Shown here piece by piece: positions 19,515 to 28,595 of a stretch of 64,000 bases of DNA (the first letter of the stretch is position 1; every line of letters begins with the position of its first letter). Source of the DNA: an uncultured Clostridia bacterium. GTDB taxonomy: Bacteria; Bacillota; Clostridia; Oscillospirales; Ruminococcaceae. Below the pieces are notes generated by a model. That model worked only from the letters and a program-made list of their open reading frames with translations. It searched no databases and was not told the origin of the DNA. The DNA is taken from positions 22,545-86,544 of the forward strand of contig CAMNXF010000013.1 in the NCBI GenBank assembly GCA_946567425.1, written 5' to 3'. The position numbers were made by a program, and so were the translations under genes.

Positions 19515-21017
19515 ATGAAAAAAATAATTTCCGTTATAAACGCTGCGGCATTGGCGCTCGCGCTTTGCGCTTGCGGCAAGACAGACGGTAATTCGAAGAG
19601 CAGTCCCGAGATCGGTACGGGCGATATCGAAAGTTATTCGCCGAACTCAAATTCAACCTCAGACCCAAACGAAAGCAAGGTCTTGACAGAACAGAATGCT
19701 CCTGTAAATGAAAACAGTACGCAAAGCACACCGACCGAAGATAAAAAATTAACGCTGCTGTATACGGAAAACCACTCACCCATGAGGATCGGCTGCGGCA
19801 CAGAAAGCGGCTATTACAGCATACAATCCAACGTCACGGAAGAGAACCGCTGCATCACCTATGTCGACTACGCTACCAAGCAGGAGGTCGTTCTCTGCTC
19901 GGACAGCTCCTGCAAGCATGATTCGGAGCGCTGCACGGCGATTTTGTCCAACTATGATTCGCAATTCTGCGAGATATTCTTCTATAAGAATCATCTGTAT
20001 TATCTTAATATTGACAATGATGACGAGGGAGCGATCTCTGCCGGATGGACGTTCCCAAAGGGCGAGGATTACAGTAACGCGATATATATGGCCAATCAGC
20101 AATTATACAGAATGAACCCCGACGGCACAAACAGAGAACTCGTATATACTTTCGGCGAAAACGAGAAGGTCGAGCATTTTGCGGTCGGTGACGGAGACTG
20201 TATATGGTTTATCACCAAAGAGCCGACTATCGAACGCTACGAAAAAACGGGAGCGGTGCGCTACGGCTCGAAAAACCGCGCCGCCGTGCGTCTCGACCTT
20301 AACGAGCGCAAAATCGTGGAACAAATTCCCATTTCCTTCAAGGACAACATTGACAAGCAATTTATCGGCGTATGCGGCAGCAGAATGATCTTCGGCGGCA
20401 TAGCGTACCCCGACGGAAAAAGCGCGTTCGATTATATGGATATACTCACACCAAGCCCCATTGTCGGGGATACGTCGGATACGGACGAGTATCTTGAATT
20501 TATGAGCAGGTGCGAATATGCGTTTTTCATGCTGGACGTTAACGACAAAACAATGAGGCAGATATACCGCACGGGCTTTGACGAAATTTCACTTGACTAC
20601 ACTCAGATAGGCGAACAGCTGTACATTCCCGCGAGAAACGACACCGCGTCCGCGTTTGTGCTTGACCTGAACACTGGGAAAACCGAGGAGTTTCCTGTGC
20701 CCGAGGGATATAAATTGGACGGCTTTGTCGGGGAGCGCCCGTTATATATAACAACTGACGGCGGGTATAGGCGCTATATCGCCGATCCCGACACGGGCGA
20801 GATGAAAAACTGGATATTTGACACGGGAACATATAATATTATCGCAACGCGCTCCGACAGCGTTCTGGTGATCTTCAAAACCGTCGGCGAGCCTACGCCC
20901 GACGGCGGACTGCTTAACCCTTACGACTTACTCGCACTAATATCCCTTGATGACTTGTACAATGGTCGGAAAAATTTTGAGCCTGTCAATATGCTGGAAA
21001 GGAAAATGAGAACATGA
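19515..21017 (+). CDS. Lipoprotein, probable beta-propeller
   Basis: 500 residues. Signal MKKIISVINAAALALALCAC with lipobox Cys at about 20, a Ser/Asn/Thr linker (21-75), then a domain of repeated strands with alternating aromatic residues (YYLN, IYMANQQLYRMNPDGTN, CIWFITK, MIFGGIAYPDG), looking like a six-bladed propeller. Three cysteines cluster in CSDSSCKHDSERC (about 132-145). It is exported, and lipid-anchored on the outer face of the membrane. First gene after a regulator-type promoter, in an operon with a truncated paralogue and an ABC transporter. Possibly an accessory ligand-binding protein. Confidence 0.78.
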   Translation: MKKIISVINAAALALALCACGKTDGNSKSSPEIGTGDIESYSPNSNSTSDPNESKVLTEQNAPVNENSTQSTPTEDKKLTLLYTENHSPMRIGCGTESGYYSIQSNVTEENRCITYVDYATKQEVVLCSDSSCKHDSERCTAILSNYDSQFCEIFFYKNHLYYLNIDNDDEGAISAGWTFPKGEDYSNAIYMANQQLYRMNPDGTNRELVYTFGENEKVEHFAVGDGDCIWFITKEPTIERYEKTGAVRYGSKNRAAVRLDLNERKIVEQIPISFKDNIDKQFIGVCGSRMIFGGIAYPDGKSAFDYMDILTPSPIVGDTSDTDEYLEFMSRCEYAFFMLDVNDKTMRQIYRTGFDEISLDYTQIGEQLYIPARNDTASAFVLDLNTGKTEEFPVPEGYKLDGFVGERPLYITTDGGYRRYIADPDTGEMKNWIFDTGTYNIIATRSDSVLVIFKTVGEPTPDGGLLNPYDLLALISLDDLYNGRKNFEPVNMLERKMRT

Positions 21018-21430
21018 AAAAAAAATTAACGTTGTTTCTCGCGGCGGCAATAACACCGTCACTCATCGCCTGCAATAAGATGGGCGGCAGCTTGGAAAAC
21101 GAAAGCGGCTCTTTATCAGGCGATACGTCCTCGACGGAACAAAGCACCTCCAAGGAAAATCCCGAAACCGATATACAGCTCGAAAAAACCGTGCTTAAAG
21201 AGCTTAAGGAAACTGCGGGAATATATTTCGAGGGATCTGTCTGCGGAATGGAAAAAAGATTATACTATATTGAAAAAGAGCGCATGGGCACGCATTGGGG
21301 ATATGCTTATCATATTGACTATGCCACAAAGCAGGAGGTTTTTCTGTGCTCAAACAGCTTCTGCAAAACTACGGTGATGTCAATAAAATATTCTATTAAG
21401 GGCGGTGAACGATATGCATCTGGAGCTTGA
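21014..21430 (+). pseudogene. Truncated paralogue of the preceding lipoprotein
   Basis: 138 codons. MKKKLTLFLAAAITPSLIAC is a lipoprotein signal with Cys20, followed by a Ser/Glu linker. HIDYATKQEVFLCSNSFCK matches the paralogue's YVDYATKQEVVLCSDSSCK. Immediately after, similarity stops and a 20-residue unrelated end runs into the ABC ATPase start. About 360 residues of the propeller are missing. The start overlaps the previous stop (ATGA) and the end overlaps the next gene by 17 nt, so the stub may still help translational coupling. It could be a short functional lipoprotein, but a deletion remnant is more likely. Confidence 0.65.
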
Positions 21431-22139
21431 AAACATTACCAAAAAGTACGGAGAAAAACGCGCGCTAAACAACGTTTCAATATCGTTCTCCGAAGGAATA
21501 TACGGCTTGCTCGGACCTAATGGCGCGGGCAAATCAACAATGATGAACATAATTACGGGCAACCTGAAGCCGACTGTCGGCAGCGTTCGCTGGAACGGCG
21601 GGGACATCCGGAGGCTCGGCAGCGAATACCGCGCTGTGCTCGGCTACGCGCCGCAGCAGCAAGGGCTATACAACGCGTTTTCGGGCAGGAGATTTCTCTG
21701 CTATATGGCGACGCTGAAGAATATCCCGAGAAAGCAGATGAAGACCGAGATAGAGCGAGTGCTGTCCTACGTCAACCTCGCCGACGCGTCAAAAAAACCG
21801 ATAGGCGCGTATTCGGGCGGAATGAAGCAGCGCATACTTATCGCGCAGGCGATACTCGGCGATCCGAAGATCATCATACTCGACGAGCCGACGGCAGGTC
21901 TCGACCCGAAAGAACGCGTGCGTATCCGAGAAAAGATAAAGGACATCTCGGGCGATAAGATAATTCTCGTCTCAACGCACGTCGTTTCGGACATACAGTC
22001 GATCGCCAAGGAGATAATTCTGCTTAAGGACGGGGAGGTGCTCGACCACAACACCGTTGCGAACCTATGCGTCAAATACGGGAGCGTACAAGACCTCGAA
22101 CAGGTCTATATGCGCCTTTTCGGGGAGGACGAGCACTGA
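21414..22139 (+). CDS. ABC transporter ATP-binding protein
   Basis: 241 residues, complete. Walker A GPNGAGKST (about 35-43), Q-loop YAPQQQGLY, signature YSGGMKQR (about 138-145), Walker B IIILDEP and H-loop VSTHV. The type is CcmA/multidrug-exporter. It pairs with the permease encoded next, whose start shares one base with this stop. ATG 21414 is preferred over GTG 21405. The operon is likely controlled by the two-component system upstream. Confidence 0.94.
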   Translation: MHLELENITKKYGEKRALNNVSISFSEGIYGLLGPNGAGKSTMMNIITGNLKPTVGSVRWNGGDIRRLGSEYRAVLGYAPQQQGLYNAFSGRRFLCYMATLKNIPRKQMKTEIERVLSYVNLADASKKPIGAYSGGMKQRILIAQAILGDPKIIILDEPTAGLDPKERVRIREKIKDISGDKIILVSTHVVSDIQSIAKEIILLKDGEVLDHNTVANLCVKYGSVQDLEQVYMRLFGEDEH

Positions 22140-24418
22140 TGTTTAAACTGCTTCCATATGAGCTTGGGAAGATATGGCGCAAAAAGAGCTTTCCCGCGCT
22201 TATGCTTTTGCTGCTTATCCTTAACGTTTTTCTGCTGTGGTATCTGAATGATCCTAACGAATCGCAGCCGACGCTGTCCGCTTATAAGGCAATCTCAGCC
22301 GACATTGCCGCAAAATCTCCCGAAGAACAGACGGAGTATATCAACGAATTAACGGAAACCATGGAATGGGCTTCTATCGTCGACGAGATAATTCTGTTTC
22401 AGTCGTTTAATAACCCCAGAGCAACGGAACACGCCGAGTACCTGCTCGAAAACAACCGCGAAATTTTTGAAAAATACAAGGACGCGTATGACAGCGGCAG
22501 CTTTCTGCGTTATACCGACAATATCGCAAAGGAAAACGCTCTCATAAAAGAGATCGCTTCCGAATATGACAGCGTCGCCGATTACGACAATTACATCGCC
22601 TCGATCGAGGAAAACAAAAACCGTCTCGGCGGTATTTCGATATTCGCCAAAAAAGAAGCGGAGAGCTTTTCAAGCCGCAACATCGAAAAAAGCTACGAAG
22701 ATCACCTGAACCTCAATTCCTCTAATATCCGTTTTACGTCGTCAAAGGGCGTGCGAATGGCAACCGAAAACACTATTACCGATCTGTTTATAATTCTGTC
22801 GATAATGCTCTTCGTGGGCGGACTTATCACCGAGGAAAAGGAAAAGGGTATGTTTTCGGTGACGCGCGCCACACGCCGCGGAATTGCGGAATGCATAGGC
22901 GCAAAGCTCATGGCACTGCTTATACAGAGCATTGCTATCGTGCTTTTACTGTACGGCAGCAATTTCGTTTACACTGCCGCGACAACCGGCATCGGCGACC
23001 TTTCCGCATCTATCCACTCCGTCGCAACGTTTCAGGAGAGCAGTCTTGACATTACGCTGCTTACGTATTTTCTGCTTGTGTTTTTTACTAAAGCTGCGGT
23101 GATATTCACGTTCGGCGCGGCTGTCACGGCGATTTCAGTAATCAGCTCGCGCAGCTTTGTGCCGCAGCTTTCGGCGGTGGGCTGGCTCGCGTTTAATTGG
23201 CTGACGTTCACATTTATTCCCGCGTATTCGATGTTCAATCCGCTAAAATATCTCTCGTTCTGGGGAATGATAAATCCGAAATTTCTCTATGGTGAATATC
23301 TCAACTTTAATATTTCTGAGCATCCAGTAAACCGCACTTCCGCTGCCGTTGTCGTGATAGCGGTGCTGTTTGCGGCGGCAGTCGCGGCGATATTCCTCCT
23401 GTTCGCGAGGTTCGGAAGTACGGATATCAAAAGAACGCGCCGTGCTTCGCTTATTCCGTTCAGACCGCACTCAAGCCTGTTTGTTTATGAGGGCAGCAAG
23501 ATATTGTTTACGGGAAAGGCGGTCATTGTGCTGCTGATCTTCGGTCTGCTTATCGTCTACGGTGACCTTAACCGCACTCGCACTCTCTCGGTAGGCGAGC
23601 AGTATTATTCCAAAATAATGAAAGAACTTGAGGGAGAACTCAACGACGAAAAGGAACGGTTTATCTCTGAGGAAGGGCAGCGCTATGAAGATGCCTTTGC
23701 GCAGATAGACAATATCGAGGCGCTTATAAACTCGGGCGAACTGGACCGTATGACGGGCGAAAATATGAAATCGCACTGGTACGCCGTGACCGCTCTCTAT
23801 CCTTATTTTCAGCGCGCCGAACTGCAGTACGATCACATTCTCGAAAAGGGCGGAGTGTTCATTTACGACACGGGATATCAGCATCTTTTCGGGAAGATCG
23901 ACGATAATTTCACTGCCGATCTGCTTATGCTTTCAATTTGCATGGTTTTCGCGCTGGGGAACGTTCTGCCGATGGAGGAGCAGAAAAAATCGTGGAACCT
24001 GCTCTCCGCCACAGCAAGAGGCAGACGGAAAATAATATCACGGAAGATAACGGTATGCGCCGTGTGCGCGGCAATTATGACCACGATACCTTTCGTTTGC
24101 CGAATGATCGTCACGTTTAAAACATATTCGCCCGCAATGTGGCAAAGTCCCGCAAACTGTCTGCCTATGTATTACGAAAGCGGGATAGGTCTGCCGATAT
24201 GGGTGTTTACAGGAGCAGTTTTGATGCTGCAGACGATCTCCGTTTTTATTGCGGCTGCGATAGTATTGCTTATCTCGGCGAACCGCAAGAGCTTTCTGCA
24301 AACGGTTTTTCTCGGGCTGATGATACTTGCCGTTCCTCTTACGCTCAGCGTAATGGGACTCGAACCCGCAAAATGGATAAGCGTTTATCCGCTGTACTCG
24401 ATAACCAAGCTGATATAG
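22139..24418 (+). CDS. ABC-2 type permease, large
   Basis: 759 residues. Helix 1 at about 20-37, an extracytoplasmic region rich in Glu/Tyr (40-205), a helix group (about 215-420) with ITEEKEKGMFSVTRATRRG, the typical loop that contacts the ATPase, a second extracytoplasmic segment (about 450-590) and a final helix group (600-750) with MEEQKKSWNLLSATARGRR, a second copy of that loop. It therefore looks like two ABC-2 half-permeases fused into one chain, forming the pore for the ATPase encoded before it. The substrate is unknown. Confidence 0.88.
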   Translation: MFKLLPYELGKIWRKKSFPALMLLLLILNVFLLWYLNDPNESQPTLSAYKAISADIAAKSPEEQTEYINELTETMEWASIVDEIILFQSFNNPRATEHAEYLLENNREIFEKYKDAYDSGSFLRYTDNIAKENALIKEIASEYDSVADYDNYIASIEENKNRLGGISIFAKKEAESFSSRNIEKSYEDHLNLNSSNIRFTSSKGVRMATENTITDLFIILSIMLFVGGLITEEKEKGMFSVTRATRRGIAECIGAKLMALLIQSIAIVLLLYGSNFVYTAATTGIGDLSASIHSVATFQESSLDITLLTYFLLVFFTKAAVIFTFGAAVTAISVISSRSFVPQLSAVGWLAFNWLTFTFIPAYSMFNPLKYLSFWGMINPKFLYGEYLNFNISEHPVNRTSAAVVVIAVLFAAAVAAIFLLFARFGSTDIKRTRRASLIPFRPHSSLFVYEGSKILFTGKAVIVLLIFGLLIVYGDLNRTRTLSVGEQYYSKIMKELEGELNDEKERFISEEGQRYEDAFAQIDNIEALINSGELDRMTGENMKSHWYAVTALYPYFQRAELQYDHILEKGGVFIYDTGYQHLFGKIDDNFTADLLMLSICMVFALGNVLPMEEQKKSWNLLSATARGRRKIISRKITVCAVCAAIMTTIPFVCRMIVTFKTYSPAMWQSPANCLPMYYESGIGLPIWVFTGAVLMLQTISVFIAAAIVLLISANRKSFLQTVFLGLMILAVPLTLSVMGLEPAKWISVYPLYSITKLI

Positions 24419-24438
24419 TGTATAACCGAACAAAGCAT

Positions 24439-24476
24439 TATCCCCGACGACATAAAAATCGTCGGGGATAGTTTTA
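24439..24476 (+). terminator. Terminator of the two-component/ABC operon
   Basis: A perfect 12-bp stem, TATCCCCGACGA (24439-24450) with TCGTCGGGGATA (24459-24470), then GTTTTA. Confidence 0.85.
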
Positions 24477-25562
24477 ATGATGTCCGCCGTGATGTCCGTT
24501 TCCGTTGCCGCAGCCGTAGCCATTTCCGTTACCATAACCGTTTCCGTTACCATAACCGTTTCCGCTGCCATAGCCATTTCCATTGCCGTAACCGTTATCG
24601 TTACCATAACCGTTTCCGTTGCCGTTGCCGTAGCCGTTTCCGTTGCCGTCATCGTTACTGTTACCATAACCGTTTCCGTATCCGTTACCGCAGCCGTTGC
24701 CATAAACGCATTCGCTGCCGAAATGGCAGTCCTCGTTATGCGTATGCTGAACGCAGCGCGAACGAATGCAGCGCCCCTCGCATTCCCCCGCAAGGCAGAT
24801 CGCGTAGCCGCAACCCTCGGCAGGAGTAAAATTCTCTAATTCTTCGCGGGTAAACAGCACGCTCAAATGATTTTCGTTTAACGGGCACGTTGTGTATCCA
24901 CACGAATTTTCATATTTGCACTGTGCATTCCACTCGCAGTCGCTGGTAAACCCTCCATCCTTGTAAGTCTCAACGACAACCTCAAAAAGATATTCTTCCT
25001 GATTGTCTGTTTCAACAAATTCATTCAGCGCCCCCTTTAGCGGCTCGCTGTAATATACCGTTCCGTTTGCGGGTGCGTCAAACGTGCCGGAGCTTACTTG
25101 GGGATATTCGGTGATTATTGAACGGTACATCGGAGATTGATCGGACGGCGTACTCGTTGCATTACCGTCTGTTGATGCAATGATATTATCTGCGTTGCCG
25201 GAAGTTGCGCCGTCTAATGTTGTTCGATCGGACGATGTGCCTGTTGCATTGCTGTCTGTTGATGCAATGATATTATCCGCGTTGCCTGAAGCCGCTCCGT
25301 CTGATACTGAAACGCGGTCATCGACTGTATCGCTTTCCTTGCTGTGATTTTCGCCGTCGTTGGCGAATTGCCCCTCCAACAAAACCATATCCGCATCGCG
25401 CACGGAATTTCTCCACGCGCCGAATCCGACCGCTCCCGCGATCAGCAGGCAGCTCGCAGCAGAACCTATTTTAATAAGCGTTCGTCTGCGTTTATTGTTA
25501 TGCTCGATAATTTCTTCACTGCGCCGAAATACGCTTTCGGCGACTTCGTTATAATTCTTCAT
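24474..25562 (-). CDS. Probable anti-sigma factor with Cys/His domain and Gly-Asn-Tyr repeat tail
   Basis: 362 residues. A cytoplasmic basic segment (1-28), one membrane helix (about 31-50), then an external linker holding two copies of a 30-residue unit (SGNADNIIASTD). A Cys-rich region follows (about 200-285) with CKYENSCGYTTC, then CLAGECEGRC and CVQHTHNEDC. The final 75 residues are GYGNGN-type repeats ending HHGGHH. ATG 25562 has AAGGAGG 9 nt upstream. It overlaps the end of the sigma gene by 14 nt, the usual sigma/anti-sigma arrangement. The cysteines and histidines suggest metal binding, and the tail may stick to the cell wall. Both are inferences. Confidence 0.7.
   Translation of the reverse strand: MKNYNEVAESVFRRSEEIIEHNNKRRRTLIKIGSAASCLLIAGAVGFGAWRNSVRDADMVLLEGQFANDGENHSKESDTVDDRVSVSDGAASGNADNIIASTDSNATGTSSDRTTLDGATSGNADNIIASTDGNATSTPSDQSPMYRSIITEYPQVSSGTFDAPANGTVYYSEPLKGALNEFVETDNQEEYLFEVVVETYKDGGFTSDCEWNAQCKYENSCGYTTCPLNENHLSVLFTREELENFTPAEGCGYAICLAGECEGRCIRSRCVQHTHNEDCHFGSECVYGNGCGNGYGNGYGNSNDDGNGNGYGNGNGNGYGNDNGYGNGNGYGSGNGYGNGNGYGNGNGYGCGNGNGHHGGHH
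24484..24690. repeat. Tandem Gly-Asn-Tyr codon repeats
   Basis: Within the anti-sigma gene, units such as CCGTTTCCGTTACCATAA recur in 6, 12 and 18-base steps, coding GNGYGN. They are translated in frame, so this is not a CRISPR array. It is prone to length change by slippage. Confidence 0.85.
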
Positions 25563-26106
25563 AAACAAAGCCCTCCTTTTCAAGCTCCGATTTTAACGAC
25601 TGTTTGCCGCGGTAGATCAGGTTCTCTATCTGGCGGCAACTTTTCTTCATTACCGCCGCGATCTCAGCGTTGGGCAAATCCTCAAAAAACGAGAGGTACA
25701 GCACGGTACGATACTCTTCCCTGATTTTGCCCATTGCGCGGTGAAGCATTATTTTCTGCTCCTCTTTAAGGTATTCATGTTCGAGATCATTCTCGTCGGC
25801 AAAAATATCCTCCAACTCCTCAATGGGGGTATCCGTCCACCTTGAGTTGCGCCGGAACCAATCTATTGCCGCATTTCTGCCTATCGTATATAGCCACGTC
25901 TTGAACGAAAATTTCTCGGAAAAGCGGGGCTTTTTTACGACGAGTTTCACGAAGACGTCTTCCATTATCTCCTCGGCGATATGTATGTTTTTGACATAAC
26001 CGTTCAGATACAAGATAAGTCCGTCCTTGTAGTCCCTTATTATTTCAACGATACCGCTCTCATCACCGGCAAGGAAACGGCGGTAGCTACTTGCACCGTT
26101 ATCCAT
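25549..26106 (-). CDS. ECF-type RNA polymerase sigma factor
   Basis: 185 residues. Sigma region 2 (about 20-85: IAEEIMEDVFVKL, TWLYTIGRNAAIDWFRR) and region 4 (about 125-175: REEYRTVLYLSFFEDLPNAE, then a helix-turn-helix with SCRQIENLIYRGKQSL). There is no region 3 or extra domain. GGAGAGG lies before ATG 26106. Its stop overlaps the anti-sigma start, so the pair is translated together. The signal is presumably read by the Cys-rich external part of the partner. The promoter targets cannot be told from the window. Confidence 0.93.
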   Translation of the reverse strand: MDNGASSYRRFLAGDESGIVEIIRDYKDGLILYLNGYVKNIHIAEEIMEDVFVKLVVKKPRFSEKFSFKTWLYTIGRNAAIDWFRRNSRWTDTPIEELEDIFADENDLEHEYLKEEQKIMLHRAMGKIREEYRTVLYLSFFEDLPNAEIAAVMKKSCRQIENLIYRGKQSLKSELEKEGFVYEEL

Positions 26107-26179
26107 GACCTCTCCTTTCCGAAAGAAATTTTTCCCTTCACTTATTAAACGCAGCGAAACTTAAAAACTCTCACCACGA

Positions 26180-26212
26180 AAAAAAAATCCTCCGAAAAAT
26201 ACGGAGGATTTT
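26180..26212 (-). terminator. Terminator of the chemoreceptor gene
   Basis: AAAATCCTCCG (26184-26194) pairs with CGGAGGATTTT (26202-26212). The minus strand continues in T. It starts 7 nt after the stop. Confidence 0.85.
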
Positions 26213-26218
26213 CGCGTT

Positions 26219-27868
26219 TTACTTTTTTAGCGTGAATCTTGAAGTCTGCTCCTGCAGCAGCCGCGCCTGAGCGAACAGCTCCGCGCTTACCGCCGCCGCC
26301 TGCTCGCTGCTCGCGGAATTTGTCTGCGTAACTGCGGCTATCTGACCTATGCCCTGATTGATCTGCGTGATAGCCTCAGCCTCGTCACGAACCGCGTCCG
26401 CGATAACGCCTATATCCTCGTTGGAATGCGTAACAAGCTCCATTGTCTTTTGAAGCGTTTCCGAAACTCCACCTACGATCGTGATACCTCTGTTCGACGC
26501 GCCGACGCAGTTTTCGATGAGGTCCTTGGTTGCCTTGGACGCCTGATCGCTCTGTACCGCGAGACTGCGTACCTCGTCCGCAACGACCGCGAAGCCCTTG
26601 CCCGCTTCTCCCGCGCGCGCCGCCTCAATAGCCGCGTTGAGCGCGAGTATGTTCGTCTGGAACGCTATGTTCTCGATAGTCGCAATAATCTGCCCGATTT
26701 GCTGCGAGGAACTGCTCACATCGGACATCGCGTCCATCATCTGTTTCATCTGCTCGCTGCTCTCCTGCACCTGTTCGCCTGTAAGCTGCGCGCGTTCCTT
26801 TGCGCCTGTAGCCTTTTGAACGTTCTCAAGGGCGCTCTTGTACAGCTCGTCAAGCGACGCGTACAATTGTTCGGTGGAGCTTGCTTGCTCGGTTGCTCCC
26901 TGTGCCACTGCCTGCGAGCTGTTGGAAAGCTGCTCGGCGTTCTCGGAAATGCGGCGCTCCGCACCCGCTATCTTCCCGAGCGCTCCCGACATGGTCTCCG
27001 TAAAATTCTCGATCGAACTCTGTATTGACGTAAAATCGCCCACATAATCCGCAGAGGTGCGCACATCGAAATTACCGTTTGACAACTCGCCCATAATTCT
27101 GTTGATATCGGAAACATAACCGCCTATTCTGTCCATAGAAGTTTTCAGCGTGTTTACAAGTTCACCCACCTCGTCGTTGGACTTGTAGTTTATATTCAGC
27201 GCAATCTGTCCGCTCTGCAATATGCGGCTTCCGTCCGTTATCTTGATGATAGGCTTTATAACACGCCTTATTACAAACATTATAAGCGAGATAAGGCACA
27301 CCAACGCCAGTACCAGACAGATTATCGTGGTTATGTGCATAATATTTATCGTGCGTTCAGTTTCCTCCTCGCTTGCTGTGCGGAGCGTTTCGCCGCGTTC
27401 TATGACCTTATCCAGAATGCCGACAAGTGTGGTCAGGTTGCTCTGAATGGAGGTCTGATAAAATTGCTGTGCATCGGAGGGACTGCTTGCGTACTGCTCA
27501 AGCACCTGCGAAGCGGAACCGTGAAGCTCCTTGTGAAGCGTCTCCAGATCGCCGCGCAACTTAAGTATCTCCGCGTCGTCCGTACCCGCCTCGCCGTACA
27601 GCCACTGCCCCAAAACACACGTTGTCGGATCCATGCTGCCCGTGAACTCCGTCCCTGCGTACAGTGCGCTGCTCAGATTCGCCGACCACTTGTAATGCGC
27701 TGTCTCGGCAGTACGCGACCTAGCCAGCAAAGAATTCATCTGAGTATTTATCGTCTGTGTTCTGTCAATACGAATTATGTTGACAGTAGTCATAACGCTG
27801 AAAAGAAGCATCGACGCAAGTGCCGCTGCAACGCGAAAACCAACGTTAACCTTAATGCTTTTGCTCAT
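26219..27868 (-). CDS. Methyl-accepting chemotaxis protein with extracytoplasmic CZB-like domain
   Basis: 549 residues. Helix 1 (about 10-32), an external segment (33-185), helix 2 (about 187-208), HAMP (210-262) and the cytoplasmic signalling coil with the conserved tip NIAFQTNILALNAAIEAARAGE. The external part shows HYKW...L, TTCVLGQWLY and LHKELHG, the His/Cys/His/His pattern of the CZB zinc-binding domain. CZB usually sits at the cytoplasmic end of receptors; here it lies between the membrane helices. It may sense zinc or oxidants such as hypochlorite, as known CZB proteins do. The receptor stands alone with its own promoter and a hairpin in its leader. Confidence 0.9.
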   Translation of the reverse strand: MSKSIKVNVGFRVAAALASMLLFSVMTTVNIIRIDRTQTINTQMNSLLARSRTAETAHYKWSANLSSALYAGTEFTGSMDPTTCVLGQWLYGEAGTDDAEILKLRGDLETLHKELHGSASQVLEQYASSPSDAQQFYQTSIQSNLTTLVGILDKVIERGETLRTASEEETERTINIMHITTIICLVLALVCLISLIMFVIRRVIKPIIKITDGSRILQSGQIALNINYKSNDEVGELVNTLKTSMDRIGGYVSDINRIMGELSNGNFDVRTSADYVGDFTSIQSSIENFTETMSGALGKIAGAERRISENAEQLSNSSQAVAQGATEQASSTEQLYASLDELYKSALENVQKATGAKERAQLTGEQVQESSEQMKQMMDAMSDVSSSSQQIGQIIATIENIAFQTNILALNAAIEAARAGEAGKGFAVVADEVRSLAVQSDQASKATKDLIENCVGASNRGITIVGGVSETLQKTMELVTHSNEDIGVIADAVRDEAEAITQINQGIGQIAAVTQTNSASSEQAAAVSAELFAQARLLQEQTSRFTLKK

Positions 27869-27910
27869 AAAAAAATCCTTTCTAAACCTGCCCTGCCGTA
27901 TTTATTCTAT

Positions 27911-27947
27911 AAAAAAGCGCAGGGCATCGATAGGAGTGTCTTGCGCT
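27911..27947 (-). promoter_or_regulatory. Attenuator-like hairpin in the chemoreceptor leader
   Basis: Minus strand AGCGCA (27921-27916 side) closes with TGCGCT (27947-27942 side) followed by TTTTTT. The hairpin lies in the roughly 120-nt leader, about 45 nt before the start codon, and could stop transcription conditionally. Confidence 0.4.
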
Positions 27948-27997
27948 GACAGCGGCAAATTTTGTCTTGTAATATCTTGACAACAGTCACTTCTCTT

Positions 27998-28026
27998 ATT
28001 ATACATTATATGTTCAAAAAAGTCAA
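27998..28026 (-). promoter_or_regulatory. Sigma-A promoter of the chemoreceptor gene
   Basis: Minus strand TTGACT (28026-28021), 17-nt spacer, TATAAT (28003-27998). Confidence 0.8.
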
Positions 28027-28104
28027 GCGGTGTTCTACAAAATGTAAGAAATTGACTGAAAAAGGCATTTTCTCTGCCCGAAAATTGTTATTTACTCCTA
28101 ATTT

Positions 28105-28147
28105 AAATAAAACTGCGGCGGCAGACATTATCGTCTGTCACCGCAGT
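28105..28147 (-). terminator. Terminator of iscS-iscU
   Basis: ACTGCGG and CAGAC arms pair with GTCTG and CCGCAGT (28112-28147). The minus strand then reads TTTTATTT. Confidence 0.85.
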
Positions 28148-28163
28148 ATATTCTTTTTGAACG

Positions 28164-28595
28164 TTAATCCTCTCCACAGTGCCCGCAGTCATGCGTCTGC
28201 ACGAACTTCCCGTGGTCGTATGCGATCCCGTTCCTGTCGTAATAGTCCTTGACCGCTGCCTTGACAGCCTCCTCGGCGAGAACCGAACAGTGCAGCTTGT
28301 GTGCAGGCAGTCCGTCAAGCGCCTCCACTACCGCTTTGTTGGTAAGCTCGAGCGCCTGTGACAGCGGCTTGCCCTTTATCATTTCGGTCGCCATTGACGA
28401 GCTTGCTATCGCCGAACCGCAGCCGAACGTGCTGAATTTCACGTCGATAATAATATCGTTCTTGATCTTCAGAAAAATCTTCATTATATCGCCGCACTTC
28501 GCGTTGCCGACCTCTCCGATACCGTCCGCGTCCTCCATAGTACCGACGTTGCGCGGATTGGTAAAATGATCCATAACCTTTTCACTGTATAACAT
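28164..28595 (-). CDS. iscU: Fe-S cluster scaffold protein IscU/NifU N-terminal type
   Basis: 143 residues. Builds [2Fe-2S] clusters from sulfur delivered by the cysteine desulfurase. The three ligand cysteines are present: Cys34 in NAKCGD with Asp36, Cys59 in FGCGSA, and Cys103 in LHCSVLA with His102. The tail ends HDCGHCGED, an extra CxxC common in Clostridia. ATG 28595 is chosen: GGAGGGGAAGAGA lies upstream and the protein begins MLYSEKVMDHF, the family start. It overlaps iscS by 14 nt. Confidence 0.95.
   Translation of the reverse strand: MLYSEKVMDHFTNPRNVGTMEDADGIGEVGNAKCGDIMKIFLKIKNDIIIDVKFSTFGCGSAIASSSMATEMIKGKPLSQALELTNKAVVEALDGLPAHKLHCSVLAEEAVKAAVKDYYDRNGIAYDHGKFVQTHDCGHCGED

Noticed and set aside
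24484..24690. Regular repeats that could look like a CRISPR array
   Set aside because: Repeat units are 6-18 bases without spacers and are translated in frame as GYGNGN.
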